Shown here piece by piece: positions 27,152-36,111 of a DNA stretch of 64,000 nucleotides. The stretch covers positions 2,980,501 through 3,044,500 of the forward strand of contig NZ_CP146606.1 of the NCBI RefSeq assembly GCF_032842945.2, read 5' to 3'. This stretch comes from Roseovarius sp. W115 (lineage in GTDB: Bacteria > Pseudomonadota > Alphaproteobacteria > Rhodobacterales > Rhodobacteraceae). Under the pieces are notes generated by a model. The model worked only from the letters and a program-made list of their open reading frames with translations, searched no databases and was not told the origin of the DNA. Numbering within the stretch: the stretch's first letter is position 1; each line of letters opens with the position of its first letter. The translations under genes were made by a program, and so were the position numbers.

Positions 27152-28552
27152 ATGAACATGGCGGCGAAATCCTTCGACATGATTGTGATCGGGGCGGGGC
27201 CCGGTGGATATGTTGCGGCAATCCGTGGCGCGCAACTGGGGATGAATGTCGCCGTTGTAGAACGTGAGCATATGGGTGGCATCTGTCTCAACTGGGGATG
27301 TATTCCGACCAAGGCGATGCTGCGCTCGTCCGAGGTCTTTCACCTGATGCACCGCGCCAAAGAGTTTGGTCTTAAGGCCGACAAGATCGATTATGATCTT
27401 GATGCCGTGGTCAAAAGATCGCGCAGCGTTGCAGGGCAGCTTTCTGGCGGCATTGGCCACTTGATGAAGAAGAACAAGGTTACCACCGTGATGGGGGAGG
27501 CCACGCTGACCGGGAAAGGCAAGGTGTCGGTCAAAACCGAGAAGGGCACCGAAGAGCTCACGGCCAAGAACATTGTGCTGGCCACAGGTGCGCGGGCGCG
27601 GGAATTGCCTGGGCTTGAGGCCGATGGGGATTTGGTCTGGACCTACAAACATGCGCTTCTGCCGCCGCGCATGCCCAAGAAGCTTCTTGTGATCGGCTCC
27701 GGTGCCATCGGGATCGAATTTGCCAGTTTCTACAATACGCTTGGGGCCGACACGACCGTCGTTGAGGTTATGGACCGGGTTTTGCCCGTAGAAGACGCCG
27801 AGATTTCGGCCTTCGCCAAGAAAGCATTCACGAAGCAAGGCATGAAGATCATGGAGAAAGCCATGGTCAAGCAACTCGACCGCGCCAAAGGCAAGGTCAC
27901 TGCGCATATCGAAGTCGGTGGCAAGGTCGAGAAGCATGACTTTGATACGGTGATTTCAGCCGTGGGCATTGTGGGGAATGTTGAAAACCTTGGGCTGGAG
28001 GCTTTGGGCGTAAAAATCGACCGCACCCATGTGGTCGTGGACGCATACTGTCGCACCGGCGTTGATGGACTCTATGCCATTGGGGACATCGCTGGGGCAC
28101 CGTGGCTGGCTCACAAGGCCAGCCACGAGGGTGTCATGGTGGCCGAGCTGATTGCGGGAAAACACCCACATCCCGTCCGCCCTGAAAGCATCGCGGGCTG
28201 CACCTATTGTCATCCGCAAGTGGCCAGCGTGGGCTACACCGAGGCCAAGGCCAAGGAACTGGGCTATGACATCAAGGTGGGTCGCTTTCCGTTTATCGGC
28301 AATGGCAAGGCAATTGCGCTGGGTGAGCCTGAGGGCATGATCAAGACGATCTTTGACACCAAGACGGGTGAGCTTTTGGGGGCGCATATGGTGGGCGCGG
28401 AAGTGACCGAGATGATTCAGGGCTATGTCGTGGGTCGTCAGCTTGAGACCACCGAAGAGGATCTGATGCACACGGTCTTCCCGCATCCGACGCTGAGCGA
28501 GATGATGCATGAAAGCGTGCTTGATGCCTATGGGCAGGTCATTCATATGTAA
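27152..28552 (+). CDS. lpdA: Dihydrolipoyl dehydrogenase (E3)
   Basis: A 466-residue FAD enzyme that reoxidises dihydrolipoyl groups of 2-oxoacid dehydrogenases or the glycine cleavage system. FAD motif IVIGAGPGGYVAAIRGAQLG is at residues 11-30. The redox disulfide is Cys45-Cys50 in GGICLNWGCIPTKA. The NAD domain has VIGSGAIGIEFASFYNTLG, then the second FAD segment GLYAIGDIAGAPWLAHKA. The C-terminal dimer interface has the catalytic His-Glu in FPHPTLSEMMHE. No E1 or E2 genes are adjacent, so this copy probably serves several complexes or was separated from its operon. Confidence 0.96.
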   Translation: MNMAAKSFDMIVIGAGPGGYVAAIRGAQLGMNVAVVEREHMGGICLNWGCIPTKAMLRSSEVFHLMHRAKEFGLKADKIDYDLDAVVKRSRSVAGQLSGGIGHLMKKNKVTTVMGEATLTGKGKVSVKTEKGTEELTAKNIVLATGARARELPGLEADGDLVWTYKHALLPPRMPKKLLVIGSGAIGIEFASFYNTLGADTTVVEVMDRVLPVEDAEISAFAKKAFTKQGMKIMEKAMVKQLDRAKGKVTAHIEVGGKVEKHDFDTVISAVGIVGNVENLGLEALGVKIDRTHVVVDAYCRTGVDGLYAIGDIAGAPWLAHKASHEGVMVAELIAGKHPHPVRPESIAGCTYCHPQVASVGYTEAKAKELGYDIKVGRFPFIGNGKAIALGEPEGMIKTIFDTKTGELLGAHMVGAEVTEMIQGYVVGRQLETTEEDLMHTVFPHPTLSEMMHESVLDAYGQVIHM

Positions 28553-28648
28553 GCTTGGACGCCGCAAGATGCGGAGTTTTGGGTATTTTTGACAAGAAAG
28601 AAGCAAAGGCGGGTTTTCTCGGCTTTGCGCTTCTGAAAGATTGCTGGC

Positions 28649-29206
28649 ATGGCCAGTCTAAACCGCATCGTTCTTTACAAGACCACTCGTGCCTGGCTCG
28701 AAGAGCTGGATCTTGCGTCGATGGATGTGGCCGAGATTTCCGGCAAGCACGGGCGGCGGTATGAGTTCAAATCCTACGAACGCTTTCGGTTTCCCGCTTA
28801 TGATATATGTGCGGGGCCGTTTCTGGATGAAGATGGCGCGCCCAAACAGTTCGACATGATCCTTGCCAATCAGGTGTGGGAGCATCTCGACCGGCCTTAT
28901 GCGGCCACGCGCCATGTGTTGAACATGCTGCGCCCGGGCGGCTATTTCTGGGTCGCTGTGCCATTCTTTGTGCCGTATCATGGTGACCCGGTGGATTGCT
29001 CGCGCTGGACAGCACGCGGGTTGAAAAACCTGCTGATCGAGGCGGGGTTTGATGAGGGCAGGGTGCGCGCTGAGCAATGGGGCAACCGGCTGGCCGGGTT
29101 GCGCAATCTGGGCGAGGAATGGCCGCCTGTATACAATCCGGAACGAGATGATCTGACCAATGATCCAGACTTCCCGATCTGTTCCTGGGCCTTGGCGCAG
29201 AAATAA
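28649..29206 (+). CDS. SAM-dependent methyltransferase
   Basis: A 185-residue protein of the class I methyltransferase fold, short form. After an N-terminal segment with DVAEISGKHGRRYEFKSYERF (equivalent of motif I with a relaxed glycine loop), the motif II region reads FDMILANQVWEHLDRPYAATRHVLNMLRPGGYFW, typical of Methyltransf_11. A later DPVDCSRWTARGLKNLLIEAGF follows the same pattern as O- or lipid/glycan-acting methyltransferases. The substrate is unknown. It lies 96 bp after lpdA and before the LexA box of uvrA. Confidence 0.85.
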   Translation: MASLNRIVLYKTTRAWLEELDLASMDVAEISGKHGRRYEFKSYERFRFPAYDICAGPFLDEDGAPKQFDMILANQVWEHLDRPYAATRHVLNMLRPGGYFWVAVPFFVPYHGDPVDCSRWTARGLKNLLIEAGFDEGRVRAEQWGNRLAGLRNLGEEWPPVYNPERDDLTNDPDFPICSWALAQK

Positions 29207-29245
29207 CTGTGGATAAGTCAAGGATGCTGACAGGTTCTGACGCGT

Positions 29246-29260
29246 GTTCTGTTTATGTTC
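29246..29260 (+). promoter_or_regulatory. LexA (SOS) box upstream of uvrA
   Basis: The direct repeat GTTC-N7-GTTC (29246-29249 and 29257-29260) matches the alphaproteobacterial LexA operator described in Rhodobacter and Rhizobium relatives. It lies 66 bases upstream of the uvrA start codon. A third GTTC lies upstream at 29234-29237, off the N7 spacing. Confidence 0.88.
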
Positions 29261-29325
29261 TCATTTTTAACTTGGAAGACCGAGCGTCCTAAACTATGTG
29301 TTGAGCATCGTGAACCGGGGGTCAC

Positions 29326-32184
29326 ATGGCCGAGCTGAAAAATATCGAGGTGCGCGGCGCGCGCGAGCACAACCTCAAGAATATTGATGTTGATATTCCG
29401 CGCAACGAGCTTGTGGTGATCACCGGTCTTTCGGGCTCGGGCAAATCGTCTTTGGCGTTTGACACGATCTATGCTGAAGGACAGCGGCGCTATGTCGAGA
29501 GCCTCAGCGCGTATGCACGGCAGTTCCTGGATATGATGGAAAAGCCCGATGTGGATCACATCAGTGGCCTTAGCCCGGCGATTTCGATTGAGCAAAAGAC
29601 GACATCGAAGAACCCACGCTCCACCGTGGGTACAGTTACGGAAATCTACGACTACATGCGTCTGCTCTTTGCACGGGTCGGCACACCCTACAGCCCCGCC
29701 ACGGGCCTGCCCATCGAGGCGCAGCAAGTGCAGGATATGGTCGATCGGATCATGGGGATGGAGGAAGGCGTGCGCGCCTATCTTCTGGCCCCCATTGTGC
29801 GGGACCGGAAGGGCGAATACCGCAAGGAGTTTCTGGAACTGCGCAAGCAGGGCTTTCAGAGGGTGAAGGTCGATGGCGCGTTTTACGAGCTGGATGAACC
29901 GCCCACGCTCGATAAGAAGTTCCGCCACGACATTGATGTTGTGGTCGACCGGATCGTTGTGAAAGACGGGTTGGAGACCCGGCTGGCGGACAGTCTGCGT
30001 ACTGCGCTTGATCTGGCTGATGGCATTGCTGTGCTGGAGACCGCGCCCAAGGAAGGGGAACCGGAACGCACCGCTTTCAGCGAGAATTTTGCGTGCCCGG
30101 TCAGCGGTTTCACCATCCCCGAGATTGAACCGCGCCTGTTTTCCTTCAACGCCCCCTTTGGCGCCTGCCCGGATTGTGACGGCTTGGGCATGGAGCTTTT
30201 CTTTGATGAGCGGCTTGTGGTGCCCGACGAGGCCCTGCGCGTGGATGACGGAGCTCTGGCGCCCTGGCGCAAGGGTAAGTCGCCGTACTTCCTGCAAACG
30301 ATTGAAGCGATTGCGAAGCACTATGAGTTTGATGCCAAAGCCCCTTGGAAAGATCTTCCGCCGCATGTGAAGCAGGTGTTCCTGTATGGCTCGGGTGAAG
30401 AAGAGATTAACTTTCGATATGATGAAGCTGGCCGTGTCTATCAGGTGAGCCGTGTGTTTGAGGGGGTTATCCCCAACATGGAACGCCGCTATCGCGAGAC
30501 CGACAGCAACTGGATCCGCGAGGAGTTTGAGCGGTATCAGAACAACCGTCCCTGTGGGGCCTGTGAAGGCTACCGGCTCAGAGACGAGGCGCTGGCAGTG
30601 AAGATCGCGGGCCTGCATGTGGGGCAGGTGGTGCAGATGTCGATCCGCGAGGCATTTGACTGGTGTGAGAGCGTACCAGAGCACCTGACGGCACAGAAAA
30701 ACGAGATTGCGCGCGCGATCCTGAAGGAAATCCGTGAGCGCTTGGGCTTTCTGAACAATGTGGGGCTTGAGTATCTCACTCTGAGCCGCTCGGCAGGAAC
30801 GCTCTCGGGCGGGGAAAGTCAGCGGATCCGGCTGGCCAGCCAGATCGGCTCGGGGCTGACAGGTGTGCTTTATGTGCTCGATGAGCCATCGATCGGCCTG
30901 CATCAGAGGGACAATGGGCGCTTGCTCACCACCTTGCAGAACCTGAGGGATCAGGGAAACACCGTGATTGTGGTCGAGCATGATGAGGAGGCCATTCGCA
31001 CGGCAGACTACGTGTTCGACATTGGCCCCGGCGCAGGTGTGCATGGTGGTGATGTGGTGAGCCATGGCAAGCCCGAGAAGATTGCGCGCGATAAGAAATC
31101 CATCACCGGTCAGTATCTTTCGGGTACGCGCGAAATAGCCGTGCCAACTGAACGGCGGACGGGCAATGGCAAGTCTGTCAATGTGATCAATGCGACAGGC
31201 AACAACCTCAAAGCCGTTGATGCAGAGTTTCCTTTGGGCAAGTTTGTGTGCGTCACTGGCGTATCTGGCGGCGGTAAATCGACGCTGACCATCGAAACAC
31301 TGTTCAAAACAGCGTCCATGCGTCTGAATGGGGCACGTCAAACACCGGCTCCGTGCGAAACGATCAAGGGGCTGGAGCACCTCGATAAGGTCATTGACAT
31401 TGACCAGCGCCCCATCGGGCGTACGCCGCGGTCCAACCCCGCAACCTATACAGGGGCATTTACGCCGATCCGGGATTGGTTCTCCGGTCTGCCAGAGGCC
31501 AAGGCGCGGGGCTACAAGCCGGGGCGGTTTTCCTTCAACGTCAAGGGTGGTCGTTGCGAGGCCTGTCAGGGTGACGGGGTCATCAAGATCGAGATGCACT
31601 TCCTGCCGGATGTCTACGTGACTTGCGAGACCTGTCAGGGCAAGCGGTACAACCGCGAGACTTTGGAAATTCTGTTCAAAGGCAAGAGCATTGCGGACGT
31701 TCTTGATATGACCGTCGAGGACGCCCAAGAGTTCTTCAAGGCTGTGCCCAGTATTCGTGAGAAGATGGACGCGCTCATGCGCGTAGGGCTGGGCTATATC
31801 AAGGTGGGTCAGCAGGCGACAACGCTTTCAGGTGGTGAGGCGCAGCGGGTCAAGCTGTCCAAAGAGCTGAGTAAACGCTCAACCGGGCGGACCCTGTACA
31901 TTCTAGACGAACCGACAACCGGGCTACATTTCGAGGATGTGCGCAAGCTTTTGGAAGTGCTGCATGAGCTGGTGGAATCAGGCAATACGGTGATCGTGAT
32001 CGAACACAATCTCGACGTGGTCAAAACCGCTGACTGGATCATCGACATCGGCCCCGAGGGTGGTGATGGTGGCGGTGAGATTGTGGCAGTGGGAACACCG
32101 GAAGATGTGGCTCAAGTCGGGCAAAGTCACACGGGGCATTACCTCAAGGACATGCTGCCCGCAGGTAAAGTCGCCGCAGAGTAG
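29326..32184 (+). CDS. uvrA: Excinuclease ABC subunit A
   Basis: A 952-residue damage-recognition ATPase of nucleotide excision repair, full length. The first Walker A is [10 protein letters not shown] near residue 35 and the second [10 protein letters not shown] near residue 645. Both ABC signatures are present ([14 protein letters not shown] and [14 protein letters not shown]). Zinc-binding CxxC pairs are in CPDCDG, CGACEGY, CEACQG and CETCQG, with the family signature [17 protein letters not shown]. The LexA box upstream indicates SOS control. The gene is monocistronic. Confidence 0.98.
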   Translation: MAELKNIEVRGAREHNLKNIDVDIPRNELVVITGLSGSGKSSLAFDTIYAEGQRRYVESLSAYARQFLDMMEKPDVDHISGLSPAISIEQKTTSKNPRSTVGTVTEIYDYMRLLFARVGTPYSPATGLPIEAQQVQDMVDRIMGMEEGVRAYLLAPIVRDRKGEYRKEFLELRKQGFQRVKVDGAFYELDEPPTLDKKFRHDIDVVVDRIVVKDGLETRLADSLRTALDLADGIAVLETAPKEGEPERTAFSENFACPVSGFTIPEIEPRLFSFNAPFGACPDCDGLGMELFFDERLVVPDEALRVDDGALAPWRKGKSPYFLQTIEAIAKHYEFDAKAPWKDLPPHVKQVFLYGSGEEEINFRYDEAGRVYQVSRVFEGVIPNMERRYRETDSNWIREEFERYQNNRPCGACEGYRLRDEALAVKIAGLHVGQVVQMSIREAFDWCESVPEHLTAQKNEIARAILKEIRERLGFLNNVGLEYLTLSRSAGTLSGGESQRIRLASQIGSGLTGVLYVLDEPSIGLHQRDNGRLLTTLQNLRDQGNTVIVVEHDEEAIRTADYVFDIGPGAGVHGGDVVSHGKPEKIARDKKSITGQYLSGTREIAVPTERRTGNGKSVNVINATGNNLKAVDAEFPLGKFVCVTGVSGGGKSTLTIETLFKTASMRLNGARQTPAPCETIKGLEHLDKVIDIDQRPIGRTPRSNPATYTGAFTPIRDWFSGLPEAKARGYKPGRFSFNVKGGRCEACQGDGVIKIEMHFLPDVYVTCETCQGKRYNRETLEILFKGKSIADVLDMTVEDAQEFFKAVPSIREKMDALMRVGLGYIKVGQQATTLSGGEAQRVKLSKELSKRSTGRTLYILDEPTTGLHFEDVRKLLEVLHELVESGNTVIVIEHNLDVVKTADWIIDIGPEGGDGGGEIVAVGTPEDVAQVGQSHTGHYLKDMLPAGKVAAE

Positions 32185-32414
32185 CTTAAGCGTCTGATGT
32201 GGCTTTAGAGAGTCCGTGAGCTGTGTTTCATGGGCGCTGATTATTTTAAATATTTGTTTTTAAAAAATATTTCATGATTTTTGGGTGTGCGTTCTGCCGC
32301 ATGCCGCGCCGTCGTCACAGTGGCTCACAGAAGCATGAATTTCGGTGCGTTGTTTCGGACGCGGTGCTTCCCACATGTCATTCGACGAACAGCTCAATGA
32401 AAAGGAGCATTGAT

Positions 32415-32750
32415 ATGACACTTCGATTTCTTGGAACGGCATTTGCGATGAGTTTGCCCATCCTTGCGGCTTTGACGCCCAACTCAGCGCTGGCGTCGGA
32501 CAATCGCGACATCGCGGGCGCGCTTCTGGGTGGCATCGCTTTGGGTGTGATTGCAAGTGAGTTGCTGGACAAGGATGATGACCGACATCACCGCAGCTAT
32601 AACAGGCATCACAGGCACGAACACCGCAAGTATCAGTCACAAAGCTACAAATATGGCGATCGGCACAACAATCGTGCGCGCCATCATGGTCAACGCTACC
32701 ACAAGCATCAGCCTGGGTATCACGGCCGGTACGATTATGACAGGCGTTAG
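32415..32750 (+). CDS. Small exported His-rich protein
   Basis: A 111-residue protein with an N-terminal signal peptide (MTLRFLGTAFAMSLPILAALTP, likely cleaved after ALA near residue 27). A hydrophobic Gly/Ala segment (IAGALLGGIALGVIASELL) follows, then a tail of about 60 residues that is very rich in His, Arg, Tyr and Gln. The tail could bind metals or acidic polymers. The family resembles small RcnB-like or glycine-zipper envelope proteins, but I cannot place it firmly. AAAGGAG lies 8 bases before the ATG. A strong terminator follows. Confidence 0.75.
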   Translation: MTLRFLGTAFAMSLPILAALTPNSALASDNRDIAGALLGGIALGVIASELLDKDDDRHHRSYNRHHRHEHRKYQSQSYKYGDRHNNRARHHGQRYHKHQPGYHGRYDYDRR

Positions 32751-32778
32751 GTGCGGCTGACATGTATAGCGGGTTATG

Positions 32779-32817
32779 ACATCCTCGCCGGGTGCCTCCT
32801 GGCGGGGATGTATTTTT
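32779..32817 (+). terminator. Rho-independent terminator after the His-rich gene
   Basis: ACATCCTCGCC (32779-32789) pairs with GGCGGGGATGT (32801-32811) with one wobble, followed by TTTTT at 32813-32817. It lies about 30 bases after the stop codon. Confidence 0.85.
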
Positions 32818-32843
32818 GCGGAGAAAAGCTCTGAAAAGTGAGA

Positions 32844-33050
32844 CTATTTCTCAAGTTTGCGGGTTGAGATCCCGATAATCGAGTAAAGCGCGCAGCTGCT
32901 CATCACCCCTGTGGCAAGGGCAATGCTGCCGGCCACAAGATAAAGCCAGCCAAAGCTCGCGCCTGAATTCAGGAAAAACCCAGCGATCAGGGCAATGCCC
33001 AGGGCAATTCGGATGATCCGATCCAGAGAGCCAACATTTTTCTTCAGCAT
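32844..33050 (-). CDS. DUF2892 (YgaP-type) small membrane protein
   Basis: A 68-residue DUF2892 protein with two membrane helices (IIRIALGIALIAGFF and WLYLVAGSIALATGVM). The N-terminal MLKKNVGSLDRIIR is characteristic of the family, and CALYSIIGIST in the second half contains the conserved Cys. In other bacteria the domain is fused to or encoded with rhodanese proteins and redox-responsive regulators; its role is not established. It lies 96 bp downstream of the Crp/Fnr-type gene on the same strand and is a candidate target of that regulator. Confidence 0.9.
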   Translation of the reverse strand: MLKKNVGSLDRIIRIALGIALIAGFFLNSGASFGWLYLVAGSIALATGVMSSCALYSIIGISTRKLEK

Positions 33051-33125
33051 AACACATCTCCTCTGACGTTGCGCCCTTTGTTGGGCTTAGCTTTGTGAGA
33101 TCTAGAGCACATCGGGAGGCATGTC

Positions 33126-33143
33126 GGTGACTTGGTCACCAAG
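33126..33143. promoter_or_regulatory. Overlapping palindromes between crp-like gene and DUF2892
   Basis: GGTGAC-TTG-GTCACC (33126-33140) overlaps CTTGGT-C-ACCAAG (33131-33143); both are perfect inverted repeats and are mutually exclusive as hairpins. It sits just past the Crp/Fnr stop codon, 76 bases upstream of the DUF2892 start. It may be an operator for a dimeric regulator such as the adjacent one, or a short hairpin. Confidence 0.35.
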
Positions 33144-33146
33144 GTG

Positions 33147-33797
33147 CTATTGGGTGCGTGCAATTTCCTTGAGTGCATCGGCGTCCAGGATACGAACCAG
33201 ACCCCGTTCCAGCTTGAGGATACCGCGCCGGTCCAGCGCCTCCAGACGGCGAGAGATCACTTCCCTGGCAGTGCCAATGATTGTGGCGATCTCGGCGTGG
33301 GTGCTGTGCAGGACACCGGCCTGCGCTCGCGCCAGAAGACACTCGGCAAGCCGCGCCTCGACACGCTGAAACGCCACCTTTTCAAGAAGATGCATCATTG
33401 ACTGCATGCGTGCAGCAAAGGCGGAGAAGACAAAGCCCCGAAAACTCTCGGAGCCTTGCAAGAGTTTGAGAAACAGCGCGCGCGGCACCAAGACAAGTTC
33501 GGCTTTGTCGCGCACAATTGCCTCACCGGAATAGGCTTCACCGCCCAAAAGGCCGAGTGTCGTCTGCACACAGCTCTGCCCCGGTTCCACTGTATAAAGC
33601 AGAATGTCGCGCCCAGTGGGGCCGGTCAGAAACACGTCAACCCGGCCCGATAGCATGATCACAAACCCTTCCGCGGTATCTCCGGGATGAAAAAGTGCTG
33701 CGCCTTCGGGCAAGAGGACCGGCGCAAGGTGATGCAGGTGGTCTTGAGTGTCCGGGTCAAGATGCTCCAGACCAAAGGCATGTGCTGTCCAGGTCAT
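33147..33797 (-). CDS. Crp/Fnr family transcriptional regulator
   Basis: A 216-residue regulator with an N-terminal cyclic-nucleotide-binding-type beta-roll (about 20-120: PEGAALFHPGDTAEGFVIMLSGRVDVFL and YSGEAIVRDKAELVLVP) and a C-terminal HTH_Crp domain (about 145-210: HAEIATIIGTAREVISRRLEALDRRGILKLERG). No N-terminal cysteine cluster for an iron-sulfur centre is present, so it is not an oxygen-sensing FNR. The effector is unknown. The start overlaps the stop of the degraded gene upstream by 3 bases, and it seems to be part of the valine operon message. Confidence 0.92.
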   Translation of the reverse strand: MTWTAHAFGLEHLDPDTQDHLHHLAPVLLPEGAALFHPGDTAEGFVIMLSGRVDVFLTGPTGRDILLYTVEPGQSCVQTTLGLLGGEAYSGEAIVRDKAELVLVPRALFLKLLQGSESFRGFVFSAFAARMQSMMHLLEKVAFQRVEARLAECLLARAQAGVLHSTHAEIATIIGTAREVISRRLEALDRRGILKLERGLVRILDADALKEIARTQ

Positions 33798-34185
33798 TGG
33801 TCAAAGATAATCATAATGACCGCCAGTGCAAAGACGTCCCAAATCACGAGCCTGAAGCGCGCCAGTGATTTGAGAAAAGGTGCCAGGTCCAGAGGATAGG
33901 GCAGGTGGCCTTCGGGTGATGTGCCTGGGTTGAAGTTGATCTGCACCGACAGCGCCGGAGTGGCCAGTTCCAGAACGCGGTTTTTGATGCCGCGTTCGGT
34001 CTCATAGAGGATGGCAGTCGTGATATCGGCATGCGGCAACACCCCGTCGCCAATTTCCACCTAGTCGGCATAGACATGCATCTGCGCCCGCCGCGCTTTG
34101 ACCCAGGCCAGGGACGGGTGCGGTGGCCTTGACATGCCGTCTGCCGCCTTCACAAATGCGCTCCACAATACGGTGTCTCGCTCAT
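33794..34185 (-). pseudogene. Probable pseudogene in the valine operon
   Basis: The region between mmsB and the Crp/Fnr gene reads like one protein of about 130 residues, interrupted twice. An ATG at 34185 overlaps the mmsB stop (ATGA) and gives MSETPYCGAHL followed by TGA. Another frame then gives DTVLWSAFVKAADGMSRPP and ends RAQMHVYAD at an in-frame TAG (34061-34063). Directly after it the same frame continues VEIGDGVLPHADITTAILYETERG to FDQ at 33794. One frameshift and one nonsense codon explain this. I do not recognise the family. The alternative is a short gene of 88 codons starting at the GTG after the TAG, but no ribosome binding site is visible there. Confidence 0.45.
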
Positions 34186-35057
34186 CCGGTGTGGCCGCGT
34201 TTTTCAAAGCGGGGCAGCATGGCCGAGAAATCACGACCACGCCCATCTTCCTCTTCGACAAATTGCTGATAGAGCGCCTGCGCCATCTGACCAATTGGGG
34301 TGTCGGCATCAGCGGATTTGGCGGCCTCCATGGCAAGACCCAGATCCTTTAGCATAAGCTCTGCGGCAAAGCCCGGTTTGTAGTCATTATCCGCCGGGCT
34401 TTGTGGGCCGATGCCCGGGGCAGGGCAATAGGCGTTCATTGACCAGCTGTAGCCCGATGAGGTGCTGACCACGTCAAACATCTTTTGCCGATCCAGGCTG
34501 AGTTTGTCCGCAAGCGCAAAGGCCTCGCACGTGACGATCATGGTCGCGCCGAGGATCATGTTGTTGCATATCTTGGCGGCCTGCCCGTTGCCCGATGGCC
34601 CGCAATGCACGGCCTTTTGTCCCATGATGTCAAAAAGCGGGTTGGCGATGGCGAAGGCGGCATCTGCACCACCCACCATGAATGTGAGCGTGCCTGCCTG
34701 CGCGCCGCCAATCCCACCGGAGACCGGCGCATCAAGGGCCAAAAGGCCCGCAGCCTGCGCTGCATCGGCCACGGCGCGGGCGCTGTCGACATCCACCGTT
34801 GAGCAATCCAGAAGCACAGCGCCGGGTTTCATGGCCGGGATCACCTGATCCGCTACGCTGCGCAGTATGGCCCCGTTAGGCAGCATGGTAATCACCACAT
34901 CAGCCCCCTCAGCCACGGCCTCTGCGGTGGCGGACTGTGTCACCCCATCCGCTGTGGTGCCAGCCGTATCAAAGCCGGTGACATCATGGTGCGCTTTGGC
35001 CAGATTGGCGGCCATCGGTGCGCCCATGTTGCCCAGTCCGATAAATCCGATTTTCAT
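34182..35057 (-). CDS. mmsB: 3-hydroxyisobutyrate dehydrogenase
   Basis: A 291-residue NAD-dependent enzyme of valine degradation that oxidises 3-hydroxyisobutyrate to methylmalonate semialdehyde. The N-terminal IGFIGLGNMGAPMAANLAKA is the beta-hydroxyacid dehydrogenase nucleotide motif. The substrate-binding signature LDAPVSGGIGGAQAGTLTFMVGG is at about 117-139, and the catalytic Lys is in GNGQAAKICNNMI. AAAGGAGG lies well before the ATG, and the start overlaps the hydrolase stop (ATGA). Together with the two upstream genes it forms a contiguous segment of the pathway from isobutyryl-CoA. Confidence 0.96.
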   Translation of the reverse strand: MKIGFIGLGNMGAPMAANLAKAHHDVTGFDTAGTTADGVTQSATAEAVAEGADVVITMLPNGAILRSVADQVIPAMKPGAVLLDCSTVDVDSARAVADAAQAAGLLALDAPVSGGIGGAQAGTLTFMVGGADAAFAIANPLFDIMGQKAVHCGPSGNGQAAKICNNMILGATMIVTCEAFALADKLSLDRQKMFDVVSTSSGYSWSMNAYCPAPGIGPQSPADNDYKPGFAAELMLKDLGLAMEAAKSADADTPIGQMAQALYQQFVEEEDGRGRDFSAMLPRFEKRGHTG

Positions 35058-36103
35058 GAGAGGCCTCCTTTGTCGAAGCTCAGTGTGTCTTGTCCCAATG
35101 GCATCAGCATCTTTGTCGCCGCCAGGCTGGGTGGGGTGTCGAGATCATGTTGCCAAATGGGGCTGCGATCCTTGTCGATCACGGCAGCGCGGATTCCTTC
35201 GAGGAAATCCCCATGTTCTGTGGCACGAAAAGTAAACCGGTATTCCATCTCCAGCGCGCGGCGGATCGTGGCGGCCTGGCCGCGCAGCCGGTGGATGACC
35301 TCGATAGTAGATGCCATCGAAAGAGGGGAGTTGCGCTTTAGCGCCTTGAGCGCGCTTTGGTTAAAGTCGCTCTCGGTGGACGTCAGCGTATTGAGAATTG
35401 CGCGCAGGTCTTCGCCCCCAAAGGCTGCGTCAATGTTAGATTGCAGGATGTCCAGCGTGCCGTCCGGGGCTGGACGGCTGGCAGGGGCAATCAAATTTGG
35501 ATCGCCAGTGGTTTCCAATTGGCGGATCAGATCAGGCCAGTGATCGCGTGGAATGTAGTAATCTGCAAATCCGGCATAGATCGCATCGGCAGGCCCCATG
35601 CGTGTGCCGGTCGTGCCGAGATATTCCCCAAGCCGTCCCGGCGCGCGCGCCAGAATGAACGACCCTCCCACATCTGGTATCAGCCCGATGCCGCATTCCG
35701 GCATGGCGATCTGGCTGGTGTCACAGACAACCCGATGCGAGCCGTGGCAGGAAATCCCCACGCCTCCGCCCATCACAAAGCCCTGCATGAAGGCCACATA
35801 TGGTTTGGGATACTCCGCAATCTTGGCATTAAGACGATACTCATCTCGCCAGAATTTTTGACCATAAGCAAAATCGCCCGCGCGGCCGGCATCGTAGAGG
35901 TCTTGGATGTCGCCGCCTGCGCAGAAGGCCTTGTCGCCTATCGCGTCGATGATCACCAGATCAATCGCGTCATCCTCGCGCCAGTCATCAAGGGCTGCCT
36001 CAATCGCCAGACACATGTCATAGCTCATGGCGTTCAAAGCCTTGGGACGCGTCAGGGTGATCCGGCCCGCACGCCCGGTGATGTGGATGTCGATGTCACT
36101 CAT
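35054..36103 (-). CDS. 3-hydroxyisobutyryl-CoA hydrolase (enoyl-CoA hydratase superfamily)
   Basis: A 349-residue crotonase-fold protein that fits 3-hydroxyisobutyryl-CoA hydrolase of valine catabolism. The N-terminal GRAGRITLTRPKALNAM and oxyanion segment DKAFCAGGDIQDLYDAG lead to the hydrolase-specific QGFVMGGGVGISCHGSHRVV and MPECGIGLIPDVGGSFILAR. The latter holds the Glu and Asp used by these hydrolases. The length is typical of HIBYL-CoA hydrolases (about 350) rather than of enoyl-CoA hydratases (about 260). It lies between the acyl-CoA dehydrogenase and mmsB, which fits that role. Confidence 0.92.
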   Translation of the reverse strand: MSDIDIHITGRAGRITLTRPKALNAMSYDMCLAIEAALDDWREDDAIDLVIIDAIGDKAFCAGGDIQDLYDAGRAGDFAYGQKFWRDEYRLNAKIAEYPKPYVAFMQGFVMGGGVGISCHGSHRVVCDTSQIAMPECGIGLIPDVGGSFILARAPGRLGEYLGTTGTRMGPADAIYAGFADYYIPRDHWPDLIRQLETTGDPNLIAPASRPAPDGTLDILQSNIDAAFGGEDLRAILNTLTSTESDFNQSALKALKRNSPLSMASTIEVIHRLRGQAATIRRALEMEYRFTFRATEHGDFLEGIRAAVIDKDRSPIWQHDLDTPPSLAATKMLMPLGQDTLSFDKGGLS

Positions 36104-36111
36104 AATCCGGA

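Noticed and set aside
27047..27937. A 296-codon open frame on the minus strand
   Set aside because: Antisense to lpdA, no domain, no ribosome binding site.
29218..31728. A very long open frame (836 codons) on the minus strand
   Set aside because: It lies antisense to uvrA, has no recognisable domain, and is explained by the GC-rich third positions of uvrA.
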